Assembly (NCBI GenBank): GCA_050633625.1
Contig: JBOEGW010000006.1
Location: 274,512 to 338,511, forward strand
From: JBOEGW01 sp050633625
GTDB lineage: Bacteria; Pseudomonadota; Alphaproteobacteria; Rhodobacterales; Rhodobacteraceae
Direction: 5' to 3'
DNA: 64,000 nucleotides
In this document: positions 43,633 through 51,637 of the stretch, in pieces
How positions within the stretch are numbered: position 1 is the stretch's first letter
Layout: each line of letters opens with the position of its first letter
The notes under the pieces: generated by a model
Told to the model about the DNA's origin: nothing
Databases searched by the model: none
Seen by the model: the letters and a program-made list of their open reading frames with translations, nothing else
Position numbers and translations under genes: made by a program

Positions 43633-43770
43633 CTAAATCGCTGCCCAATCCGTGAAAACGGGCGCATCCTTGGCGGAGGCTTTAGGGGCGCGTTTGGCGG
43701 GTTGATCCTGTTTGCTTTCAGGCGCTTTTTGCGCCGAAGCAGTGTCCTTTGAAGGGGCGTAGCTCGCCAT
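43633..43770 (-). CDS. Small 45-residue protein, unknown
   Basis: Reads MASYAPSKDT, then a Lys/Ala/Pro-rich middle and ends PVFTDWAAI. The ATG (43768-43770) is preceded by AAAGGATAGGCAC, a good ribosome binding site. Disordered and basic, with a hydrophobic tail that could dock in a partner. It lies 41 bases before the TfoX-like gene on the same strand. The start and binding site make it credible, but no family is known to me. Confidence 0.55.
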   Translation of the reverse strand: MASYAPSKDTASAQKAPESKQDQPAKRAPKASAKDAPVFTDWAAI

Positions 43771-44125
43771 GTGCCTATCCTTTGCTCTGATGCGCAGGGC
43801 ATTTGGCTGCGCTCTTGGTGGATTTACCCGTCAATCGACCCTCTTTTGGAGCCGCTTCCCTCAGGCTGCGCGCGCATCGCGGCAGGAGGAGGGCGTAAAT
43901 GTGGCAAAAAATGGGCAAGCTGTCGTATCGGCGGCAAACCCGGCAAATTAAGGCTGATTTCAATCGGTTAGAGAGGTGTTTTGGAGTGAAAATTAGACAC
44001 AAAATGTCGAAAAATGCTTCCGAAACCCCTTATTTTCCACGTTCCCTATACAAAAAGGTAGGAAAAGTGAAATTTTCGGTCTATATCTTGGATCATAACA
44101 CTAATAATAGCGTCGGGGTGGGCGT
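43771..44125 (+). promoter_or_regulatory. Intergenic leader of the RTX-Hint gene
   Basis: 355 bases with no credible gene. The right half (about 43980-44110) is clearly more AT-rich than its surroundings and holds runs such as ACAAAATGTCGAAAAATG and ATAACACTAATAATAG, the likely promoter region of the large gene at 44126. No repeat or operator stands out. Confidence 0.4.
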
Positions 44126-46903
44126 GTGGCAGTATATGTAGTTGATAGTTCCAACTGGGACGATCCTTCATTTTGGGCGGGGATTTCGGAGGCTTCGAGC
44201 GGTCATTCGCTTGATTTTTCGGCACTTGGCGGGCTTTTTTCGCTGGAATTCAACCCGTGGACCGGGGCTGTTACGCTTTCGGATGGCACCTCCACCTTCA
44301 CCATTGGGGATGCGAGCTATGCGGGCGGCGGCAGTGACGCAAGCCTCGGCGGCGCAACGCTTTTATCCTATTTCACCACCGTCACAGGCACGCAAGGCAA
44401 TGACACCCTCCATTCGAGCAGCGGCGCGCAGAACTTGTCGGGCGGGGCGGGCGATGACCGGTTTGTGCTTTATGATGGGTTTGGCAACGATACGATTGAT
44501 GGCGGCTCTGGCACAAATACGATTGATGTGTCTGCTGTCACCACTGGCGTTACGGTGGACTACTACGGCGATGGGTTAGGCCCGGCCACCGATGGTACTG
44601 ACACGATCAACTTCACCAATATTCAGAACTGGGAACTGACCGATCAGGCGGACTTGTTCAGTGCGGGTGGCGATACTGTTGGCGTCAACGCTTATGGCCG
44701 CGGTGGCGATGACACGATGTGGGGTGGGCTTGGCGATGATATGCTGGATGGCGGCGATGGCGTCGATATCATCTATGGCGACACAGGCGATGACACGATC
44801 TATGGCGGCGCGGGCAATGATGACCTTGGCGGCGATGGCGGCAACGACACAATTTATGGCGGCGCGGGGGATGATTACCTCGAAGGGTCAACAGGCGACG
44901 ACACGCTGGATGGCGGCATTGGGAATGATGATCTGGTGGGCGGCTCGGGGGCGGATATCTTCCGTTTCCAAGACGGGTTTGGCACCGACACGGTTAATGG
45001 CGGCGAGACGGGCACCGACGACGATCTGATGGACTTTTCCGGGCTGTCGAGCGCGGTCAATATGGTGTTTTCCGGCGCGGAAGCGGGCAATGTCACCAAC
45101 GGGGCCAACGCAGTCAGTTTTGGCAATATCGAAGCGGGTACGCTGACGGATTTTAACGACACCGTCGACGCAGCATCGGCCAGCACGGGGGTTGTCATCG
45201 ACGCGGGGGCGGGGAACGATTTTGTCGTCACCGGCGCAGGCGATGATGACATCACGGGCGGTACCGGCAATGACACCGTGGCCACGGGCGGCGGGATTGA
45301 TGTCATTGATTTGGGTGTGGGCAGTGACACCATTGCGATTTCCGATACGGCCGGATCCGCAACGATCGACCTGGGCGTGATTGGCGATGATTTTGACAAC
45401 GCGACCTTCGTAAACGACGTGAGCACCGTCGGCGTTACGGTCACTTATTCCGGCGACGAAGCGTTTGATTATACCTTTGGCGCAGGCACCGGGAGCGTGA
45501 GCGGGGTGGAGCGGATCACCTCGACCCAATATGATGATGTGATCGACGGCTCGTCCAGCACGGCGCAGATTTTTGTCGATTCAGGCGCCGGGGATGACAT
45601 TGTCACGGGCGGGACCGCCAATGACCAGATTACCGGCGGCCAAGGCGACGACATTTTGGACGGCGGCGCCGGGCATGACACCTTCTATATCTCGGACCTA
45701 AGCGGCAATGACACGATTATTGGCGGCGAGGGCAACGATACACTGTATCTTGGGAACCTCACGAGCGGCGTTGATATTACGTTCTCGGGCGATGGGGCCG
45801 GGTCTTTCTCGATTGGGGCCTACACGGTCACCTTCACCGGGATTGAGCGGATTTCGCTGACAAATTACGACGATGTGGTGGATGCCTCGGCAAACAGTGC
45901 GGATATGCTGATTTGGGGCAACGCGGGTGACGATGTTATCACCGGCGGCGCGGGCGATGATACTATTTTTGGCGGTGATGGCGCGGATGTGCTGCGCGGC
46001 GGGCTTGGCAATGATACCTATTACGGCCAAGCGGACGCCGATACGATCGTGCTGGAGCAGGGCGGCGGCGCGGATAGGGTCATCGGGTTTGACAACACCG
46101 ACCCCGAAGTGGACGGCAGCTATGTCGATCAAATCGACGTTTTGGGGCTTGAGGATCTGGCGGGCGGCGGCATCGAGGCGATGGATGTCTCGACCTCGGA
46201 TAATGCGGGCAGCGCGATGGTGTTGTTCCCTGAAGGCGAAACGCTGACCTTTTCGGGCATAGATGAAAGCGCGCTGAACACCTATCAAAACTATACGGCA
46301 TTGGGCATTCCGTGTTTCACGCCGGGCACGTTGATCCGCACAGGGCAGGGCGAGGTGCCGATTGAACGGCTGCGTCCGGGCGATATGGTGTTGACGCGCG
46401 ACAACGGCCCGCAGCCGATTTTGTGGGCGGCGGCGCGCCGTTTGGGGGCGGCGGAGTTGGCCGCGCATGAGGGCCTGCGCCCGATCGCAATTAAACCCGG
46501 TGCCTTTGGCCAAGAGGCCGGGCTGATCGTCTCGCCGCAGCATGGCGTTTTGCTGGGCGTTGAGGGCGAGGAGACATTGGTGCGGGCCAATCATTTGGCC
46601 CGTTTGGAGGGCGGCGGGGTGCGCGTCATGCGCGGCTGTCGCAAAGTGACCTATATCCATTTGTTCTTTGAAAGCCATCAGGTGATTTGGGGCAATGGCC
46701 TCCCGTCCGAAAGCTTTTACCCCGGCCCGATGGCGTTGGGGGGGCTTGAACAGGGGGCACGGACGCAGTTGTTTGATCTGGTCCCGGATTTGATGAGCGT
46801 GGCGGATCTTGCGGGGGCGGCGACGGCCTATTGCGACCCGGCGCGCGCGTATAGTCGGATGGGGAAAATGCCCGATCATTTGGGCGCATTGAACGCGATT
46901 TAG
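44126..46903 (+). CDS. RTX calcium-binding protein with C-terminal Hint domain
   Basis: 925 residues without an N-terminal signal. Many GGxGxDxxx nonapeptides, dense near residues 195-270, then more at about 365-400, 495-520 and 595-640 (for example GGDGGNDTIYGGAGDD), fold into calcium-stabilised beta rolls. Unique segments with GVTVTYSGD-type strands lie between. From about 730 a Hint domain begins with CFTPGTLIRTGQG, and VSPQHGVLLG holds the second-block His. Such proteins usually leave by type I secretion; no ABC or membrane-fusion genes are adjacent. The start is GTG at 44126, preceded by CGGGGTGGG. Cleavage or surface attachment by the Hint domain is likely. Confidence 0.9.
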   Translation: MAVYVVDSSNWDDPSFWAGISEASSGHSLDFSALGGLFSLEFNPWTGAVTLSDGTSTFTIGDASYAGGGSDASLGGATLLSYFTTVTGTQGNDTLHSSSGAQNLSGGAGDDRFVLYDGFGNDTIDGGSGTNTIDVSAVTTGVTVDYYGDGLGPATDGTDTINFTNIQNWELTDQADLFSAGGDTVGVNAYGRGGDDTMWGGLGDDMLDGGDGVDIIYGDTGDDTIYGGAGNDDLGGDGGNDTIYGGAGDDYLEGSTGDDTLDGGIGNDDLVGGSGADIFRFQDGFGTDTVNGGETGTDDDLMDFSGLSSAVNMVFSGAEAGNVTNGANAVSFGNIEAGTLTDFNDTVDAASASTGVVIDAGAGNDFVVTGAGDDDITGGTGNDTVATGGGIDVIDLGVGSDTIAISDTAGSATIDLGVIGDDFDNATFVNDVSTVGVTVTYSGDEAFDYTFGAGTGSVSGVERITSTQYDDVIDGSSSTAQIFVDSGAGDDIVTGGTANDQITGGQGDDILDGGAGHDTFYISDLSGNDTIIGGEGNDTLYLGNLTSGVDITFSGDGAGSFSIGAYTVTFTGIERISLTNYDDVVDASANSADMLIWGNAGDDVITGGAGDDTIFGGDGADVLRGGLGNDTYYGQADADTIVLEQGGGADRVIGFDNTDPEVDGSYVDQIDVLGLEDLAGGGIEAMDVSTSDNAGSAMVLFPEGETLTFSGIDESALNTYQNYTALGIPCFTPGTLIRTGQGEVPIERLRPGDMVLTRDNGPQPILWAAARRLGAAELAAHEGLRPIAIKPGAFGQEAGLIVSPQHGVLLGVEGEETLVRANHLARLEGGGVRVMRGCRKVTYIHLFFESHQVIWGNGLPSESFYPGPMALGGLEQGARTQLFDLVPDLMSVADLAGAATAYCDPARAYSRMGKMPDHLGALNAI

Positions 46904-46929
46904 GTCGTAAGTCATTTATTTAGAAAGAA

Positions 46930-46957
46930 AAAGCCCCGCGCAATTGCACGGGGCTTT
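46930..46957. terminator. Bidirectional terminator between RTX-Hint and TRAP genes
   Basis: AAAGCCCCG (46930-46938) pairs with CGGGGCTTT (46949-46957) over a ten-base loop. A-rich and T-rich flanks serve both convergent genes. Confidence 0.85.
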
Positions 46958-46978
46958 GGTTTGTTTATGCGGCCGAAA

Positions 46979-48028
46979 TTACATCTCGGATTTTTCGACG
47001 ATCAAAGCTTTGGCTTGGTCGATCAAGGCTTGGCCGTCGATGTCCTTGGCGTTCATTTCCTCGATCCAACGCGCGATGACCGGTTGCGCAGCGGCCTTCC
47101 AGCGCGCCACTTCAGCCTCATCAAGCGTTGTGATGGCTTTGCCATTGTCCACGGCGATTGCGCGCCCGGGGGCATCGTAATCATACATGACTTGCGCCGC
47201 AAAAGCCGAAAGTGCCGCGCCGCTTTCCTTGTCGATGGCCGCGCGAATATCGTCAGGCAGGCTTTCGTATTTGTCCTTGTTCATCACCATGATGATCGTG
47301 GCGGTATAAAGCGCCTCATCCCCACCAAACTCGGCGTGATTGCCAACAAGTTCGGTCAGGCGGATCGCGGGCGTCACTTCCCAAGGGATCACAGTGCCAT
47401 CCACAACACCCTTAGACAGCGCTTCCGGGATCGCAGGGAGCGGCATGCCCACTGGCTGCGCGCCAAGCTCTTTGAGCATGTCATTGATCACACGGGTTGG
47501 GCCACGCAGTTTGAGGCCTTCCATGTCTTCGAGTTTTGTCACCGGCTCAGCCGTATGCACAACGCCCGGTCCATGCACCCAAGCGCCCAGCACTTTGACA
47601 TCAGCGTATTCTGAGTCTTGCAGCTCGTCGTCGATCATTTGCTGATAGGCCAGCGCCGTGGCGATCGGATCTGTCATCATGAACGGCAGCTCAAACACTT
47701 CGGTGCGCGGGAAACGACCGGGGGTATAGCCCACAACTGTCATGATAATGTCAGCGACACCGTCAATGGCTTGGTCCATCAGCTCTGGTGGGGTGCCACC
47801 AAGCGCCATGGCGTCGTAGTGTTCGATTTTGAGCGCGCCGCCTGCGTTTGCTTCAACGCGTTCGGCCCATGGCACCAAAATGTGCTTTGGCACTGTTGCC
47901 ACCGGGGGCAAGAATTGGTGTAGTTTCAGGGTCACGTCCTGCGCGGCGGCTGTGCCGGCGGTCATTGCAAGGCCAGACACGGCCAACACTGAACCCAGCG
48001 CAAGGCTGAATAGGGTACGTCTGTTCAT
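46979..48028 (-). CDS. TRAP transporter substrate-binding protein (DctP type)
   Basis: 349 residues. RRTLFSLALGSVLAVSGLAM with a cleavage near TAAAQ is the signal peptide. The mature part has KLHQFLPPVATVPKHILVPW, then MEGLKLRGPTRVINDMLKEL with the conserved Arg that grips the carboxylate of the ligand. It binds organic acids in the periplasm. The two membrane subunits are not adjacent, so it is an orphan here. Start at 48028 after GGAGGAGACCA. Confidence 0.92.
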   Translation of the reverse strand: MNRRTLFSLALGSVLAVSGLAMTAGTAAAQDVTLKLHQFLPPVATVPKHILVPWAERVEANAGGALKIEHYDAMALGGTPPELMDQAIDGVADIIMTVVGYTPGRFPRTEVFELPFMMTDPIATALAYQQMIDDELQDSEYADVKVLGAWVHGPGVVHTAEPVTKLEDMEGLKLRGPTRVINDMLKELGAQPVGMPLPAIPEALSKGVVDGTVIPWEVTPAIRLTELVGNHAEFGGDEALYTATIIMVMNKDKYESLPDDIRAAIDKESGAALSAFAAQVMYDYDAPGRAIAVDNGKAITTLDEAEVARWKAAAQPVIARWIEEMNAKDIDGQALIDQAKALIVEKSEM

Positions 48029-48140
48029 TTGGTCTCCTCCCATGTGCCCAATTTTGGGCATCCTGAGAAAAACTGTAATGCGACATAACTTATCTGACAA
48101 AATGATATTGCTGATTTCCTAAATCAATTTTCCTGATTTT

Positions 48141-49055
48141 CTATTTGATCCGTTCCATTTGCGCCGCGATGAGGTCGCGCAGCCAGCGGTGTTTGGGGGA
48201 ATGATGGGTGCGCGTTGTCCAGACAAGGTCGATATCAAAGGGGGCGGGCAACGGGCTTTCGACCACTTTGACAGCCTTGCCGAAACTGCGCGCTATGCGT
48301 TCGGGCACTGTCGATATGAGGCCGGAGCCGACCACGTAATCCTCCAGCGAGGCAGGTGAGGGGACTTGCATCACATCATTGATCTTCAACCCGATATCGG
48401 CCGCTTCCTCCAGATAACGCGAGCGGAACGAGCCGCCATAAGTCACAACAATATGCGGCGCGGCGCCGTAGGCTTCGAGGCTGAGGCGGCCTTTCGCGAG
48501 CGGATGGCCAGGATCCATGATCACCACATAGTGGTCGGTGAGCAGATTGCGGCAGTAAAACCCAGTCTCATCCGGGCGAATGGGACCAATGAGCATTTCG
48601 GTGTCAGAGCGGATCAGTTGCAACTTTCCGTTGGCGGTTGAGGACAGAATTTCGAGCTTGGCTTTGGGCGCGCGCTTGCGAAACTGTTGTACAACTGAGG
48701 GCAAGACGATGCGCCGCTCGTAGAAATTGCAAGCGATGCGAAACGTATGATCCGCGTCCTCTGGGACAAATTTGATCGGGGCAATCAGGGCTTCGAAATC
48801 ATCAATCAACGCCATGGAACGCTCAACAATATCGGTGCAGCGGTCGGTCGCGGCGATGCGCGCGCCTTGGCGCACAAACAGCGGGTCATCAAACACTTTG
48901 CGCAGCCGGTCAATCGTGTAGCTGACCGCGGATTGATTGACCTGCAACACATCGGCGGCCGCTGAGAAGGACAAATGATCATGCACAAGGCGCAAGGTGC
49001 GCAGGGCGGCGAAATCCACATTGAGCGGATTGAGGGTTTTGGATGAGGTTACCAT
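48141..49055 (-). CDS. LysR family transcriptional regulator
   Basis: 304 residues. Winged helix at about 17-72 (LRLVHDHLSFSAAADVLQVN then QSAVSYTIDRLRKVFDDPLF), then the two-lobed effector domain. It is divergent from the P450-ferredoxin pair with a dyad in the 100-base spacer, so it probably controls that pair and itself. Start is the ATG at 49053-49055; the frame continues beyond but without family likeness. Confidence 0.92.
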   Translation of the reverse strand: MVTSSKTLNPLNVDFAALRTLRLVHDHLSFSAAADVLQVNQSAVSYTIDRLRKVFDDPLFVRQGARIAATDRCTDIVERSMALIDDFEALIAPIKFVPEDADHTFRIACNFYERRIVLPSVVQQFRKRAPKAKLEILSSTANGKLQLIRSDTEMLIGPIRPDETGFYCRNLLTDHYVVIMDPGHPLAKGRLSLEAYGAAPHIVVTYGGSFRSRYLEEAADIGLKINDVMQVPSPASLEDYVVGSGLISTVPERIARSFGKAVKVVESPLPAPFDIDLVWTTRTHHSPKHRWLRDLIAAQMERIK

Positions 49056-49073
49056 GCGCGCATATAAACGGCT

Positions 49074-49090
49074 TTGATTGCAATTATCAA
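49074..49090. promoter_or_regulatory. Dyad TTGAT-N7-ATCAA, candidate LysR operator
   Basis: A perfect five-base inverted repeat around a seven-base centre lies 18 bases from the regulator start and 67 bases from the P450 start. Its AT-rich form and position match a LysR box. An overlapping TATCAATGGTATCAG continues the pattern. Confidence 0.55.
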
Positions 49091-49156
49091 TGGTATCAGA
49101 TTGTCCGATGAGTTTCGGGCGCGTTAGAGTGGCCCAACGTAAGGGAGGACACAGCA

Positions 49157-50326
49157 ATGCCATTGGCCCCAATTGATGAGGCGATCACATTTGATCAGCT
49201 CACGAAGGACCCGTACCCGATCTATAAGCGCCTGCGCGCCGACTCCCCGGTGATAAAGGTGGCAGCAACCGGACGCACCTTCGTGACCAAAGCAGCCGAT
49301 ACCCGTGCCATTAAAGACAATGCCGCGCTTTGGTCTTCTGATGATCCAAACACCCCGATGGAGCGCGCGTTTGAGGCGCATACATTGATGCGAAAGGATG
49401 GCGCGGCGCATTTGGCCGAACGGATGGCGATGCAGCCGACATTCATGCCCGGCAATCTCAAAACAGTCTGGGGGCCGCTGTATGAAACCCATGCTAGCGC
49501 CTATTTGGATGCTTTGCCGCGGGGCGAAATTGTTGATCTCTACCCGATGTTGGCCGGACCCTTAGCGGCGCGGATTTTGGCGGAGATGCTTGGCATCCCG
49601 GAGGCGACGGATGCGGACATGCAGCGCTGGAGCCAGGATTTGATTGATGGTGCCGGGAACTTTGGCTGGCGGGATGAGCCGTTTGAGCGCACCGAAAAAT
49701 CAAACGCGCAGATGAACGCCTTGTTTGACAAACGGGCGGAGGAGCTGTTGGTTGCGCCGGATCAATCGGCGCTCTCGGTGATGCTTCATGGCGAAAACCC
49801 AATCCCGCGCGCGCAGATGTATTCCAATATCAAAATCGCGATTGGCGGCGGGATCAATGAGCCGCGCGATGCGCTTTTGACGATCCTTTATGGGCTGTTG
49901 AGCAACCCGGATCAGCTTGAGGCGGTGAAGGCGGAGGGCGCGTGGGGTAAGGCGTTTGAGGAGGGGGTGCGTTGGGTCGCGCCGATCCAAGTCAGCTCGC
50001 GGCGCGCCACCGAGGACACCGAAATTCGCGGCATCACAATCCCGAAAGATGACGTTGTGATGACGATTCAGGCCTCTGCAAACCATGATGAGGAGCTGTT
50101 TGAGGACGGGCATTTGTTCAATGTGTTTCGCGACAAGAACCCGCATCAAAGCTTTGGCTCCGGGCCGCATCACTGTGCGGGGGCGCATACGGCGCGCATG
50201 ATGCTGGGGCGGATTTTGTTGCCGATGATCTTCGAGCGGTTCCCGAATATGGAACTGGCGGGGGATGTCGTGTGGAGCGGATTTGGCTTTCGTGGACCGC
50301 TCAATTTGCCTGTGAAACTGAATTAG
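49157..50326 (+). CDS. Cytochrome P450
   Basis: 389 residues, soluble bacterial type. Haem loop FGSGPHHCAGAH with Cys340, EGVR of the K helix (ExxR, about 269-272), and an I-helix segment IGGGINEPRD (about 229-238). In that segment the usual acid-Thr pair reads Glu-Pro, so oxygen activation must differ or be aided by solvent. Electron donor is very likely the ferredoxin encoded nine bases downstream. A reductase gene is not in the window. Substrate unknown. Confidence 0.94.
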   Translation: MPLAPIDEAITFDQLTKDPYPIYKRLRADSPVIKVAATGRTFVTKAADTRAIKDNAALWSSDDPNTPMERAFEAHTLMRKDGAAHLAERMAMQPTFMPGNLKTVWGPLYETHASAYLDALPRGEIVDLYPMLAGPLAARILAEMLGIPEATDADMQRWSQDLIDGAGNFGWRDEPFERTEKSNAQMNALFDKRAEELLVAPDQSALSVMLHGENPIPRAQMYSNIKIAIGGGINEPRDALLTILYGLLSNPDQLEAVKAEGAWGKAFEEGVRWVAPIQVSSRRATEDTEIRGITIPKDDVVMTIQASANHDEELFEDGHLFNVFRDKNPHQSFGSGPHHCAGAHTARMMLGRILLPMIFERFPNMELAGDVVWSGFGFRGPLNLPVKLN

Positions 50327-50335
50327 GAGGGCGGA

Positions 50336-50659
50336 ATGCCTGCTGTGACTTTTATCGCTGCTGATGGGACAACGACCAAGGTGGAGGCGGCTGTTGGCAC
50401 CTCGGTGATGGAGGCTGCGCGTGACGCGGGGCTTGATGAGATTATTGCGGAATGCGGCGGGGCGATGGCCTGTGCGACCTGCCATGTGCATGTTGCGCCG
50501 GATTGGCGTGCCGCGGTTGGCGCGGCGGGCGCAAGCGAAGCGGATATGCTGGATTTTGCGGCATCGCCAACGGATGAGGGCAGTCGGTTGTCCTGTCAGA
50601 TTGCTTTATCTGAGGCGCTTGACGGGCTTGTGGTGCACTTGCCGGACAGTCAGGTTTAG
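50336..50659 (+). CDS. 2Fe-2S ferredoxin
   Basis: 107 residues. Cys40, Cys46, Cys49 and Cys87 make the CGGAMACATC and SC ligand set of adrenodoxin/putidaredoxin-type ferredoxins. The surface GLVVHLP end is typical. It follows the P450 gene by nine bases and is probably its electron donor. It starts at ATG 50336 with AGGAGGGCGGA. Confidence 0.94.
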   Translation: MPAVTFIAADGTTTKVEAAVGTSVMEAARDAGLDEIIAECGGAMACATCHVHVAPDWRAAVGAAGASEADMLDFAASPTDEGSRLSCQIALSEALDGLVVHLPDSQV

Positions 50660-50689
50660 CGCGCCTGCGGCGGGCTTGCTGAAGGGGCG

Positions 50690-50760
50690 CCTGCGGCGGG
50701 CGGGGCTCCGCCCCCTGCGCTTCGCGCATTCCCCCGAGGTATTTTTGAACCAAAGAAGCT
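50690..50760 (+). repeat. Convergent-junction motif, copy 3
   Basis: GGGGC and GCCCC near 50702-50714 form a hairpin. CCCCCGAGGTATTTTTGAAC and CAAAGAAG follow to 50758. The third copy, between the ferredoxin gene and the convergent DUF3237 gene. Two 15-bp copies of GCGCCTGCGGCGGGC (50661 and 50687) precede it. Confidence 0.75.
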
Positions 50761-50786
50761 GAGGGCGGCGCTGGGAGTTGCGGCGG

Positions 50787-51260
50787 CTATGTGACGGCGA
50801 AGACCCTGAGGTGCACGGCTTTTGCCAGCCGGGCGCCGGTGCCCACATAGACCAGGGAATTCACCCAGTCGTAGCGCGCATCCCCTGTTTCTAAGCGCGC
50901 GGTTGTGCGCATGTAGTAGTCCTCAGGTGGCACGTCCTCGCCCTGGGCGAGTTTTGCGATGACCTCAGCGGGGCCGTGGCGAAAGCCTTCGTTTTGGATT
51001 TCGATCAAGGCGCCGTCATCGGTCTCAATGGCGTAGCGCGCGATGAGTTCGGCGGTGCCATTCTCATAGATCGTTTGCCAATCGGCCCCAAGATGCAGGA
51101 TTTTGCCGTTGATTTTGCCGGTGCATGTTCCGCCAATGATCGGGATGATCCGCCGCTTTCCGGCGCGCCCTTGGCCCAGCTCCAGGATGGGGGAGAGTTC
51201 AATTTCAAGATCACAAATATGATCCAAGAGCGGCGCTTTTATGGGATGATCGTCTTGCAT
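50787..51260 (-). CDS. DUF3237 family protein
   Basis: 157 residues, soluble. RRIIPIIGGTCTGKINGKIL (about 37-56), GADWQTIYENGTAELIARYAI and the DYYMRTTARLETGD end segment are the DUF3237 beta-barrel pattern. Some members are found beside P450 or aromatic degradation genes. Convergent with the P450-ferredoxin pair. Role unknown. A 15-bp direct repeat sits in its promoter. Confidence 0.9.
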   Translation of the reverse strand: MQDDHPIKAPLLDHICDLEIELSPILELGQGRAGKRRIIPIIGGTCTGKINGKILHLGADWQTIYENGTAELIARYAIETDDGALIEIQNEGFRHGPAEVIAKLAQGEDVPPEDYYMRTTARLETGDARYDWVNSLVYVGTGARLAKAVHLRVFAVT

Positions 51261-51272
51261 GAGAGTCTCTTT

Positions 51273-51302
51273 GGTTGGCGGGACTATGGTTGGCGGGACT
51301 AT
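51273..51302. repeat. Perfect 15-bp tandem repeat
   Basis: GGTTGGCGGGACTAT occurs twice with no gap, starting 13 bases before the start codon of the DUF3237 gene. Either a small duplication or two adjacent protein-binding sites. It lies in the otherwise gene-free stretch 51261-51637, whose right end holds the FNR-type site. Confidence 0.8.
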
Positions 51303-51571
51303 AGCGTGGCGCGCGCGTAAGCCTAGGGGGATCTTGGCGCGCAGAGGCGGCGATTTTTGTCAGAAAATGACGGTTTGGCGCTGAGCTGGTTTTGCGGTGA
51401 GTCTCATGTTTGCATCAAAAATAGGCATTTTAGAAACAAGTTTTTGCAACCCATTGGTGTGGAACGGGATTTTCAATTCATGCCTATTCTGCGGGCGGAA
51501 TTCGCTCTGAGGTATGCAAAAAACACAATATATATAATGGGATAGCGAGGGCGGATTTTGCTTTCTATGAC

Positions 51572-51585
51572 ATGACATAAATCAA
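51572..51585 (+). promoter_or_regulatory. FNR/Crp-type site before napF
   Basis: ATGAC-ATAA-ATCAA matches TTGAT-N4-ATCAA at eight of ten defined bases and lies 53 bases before the napF start. This distance suits a site centred near -41 of the nap promoter. The Crp/Fnr protein at 58471-59169 has the matching recognition helix (PESLSR) and is a good candidate regulator. Confidence 0.6.
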
Positions 51586-51637
51586 TTTCATGCTGGGTTT
51601 TCGGTTGTATCGCAGGGGCAAGCCAACTGTGAGTCCT

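Noticed and set aside
44700..45000. Dense repeats in DNA that might suggest a CRISPR or satellite array
   Set aside because: They are in-frame codons for GGxGxD nonapeptides of the RTX protein, without constant spacers.
45698..46915. Minus-strand open frame of 405 codons
   Set aside because: Opposite the RTX-Hint gene; repeats and Hint motifs prove the plus strand.
51357..51545. Plus-strand frame of 62 codons upstream of napF
   Set aside because: In the nap promoter stretch, no binding site and no likeness; treated as non-coding.
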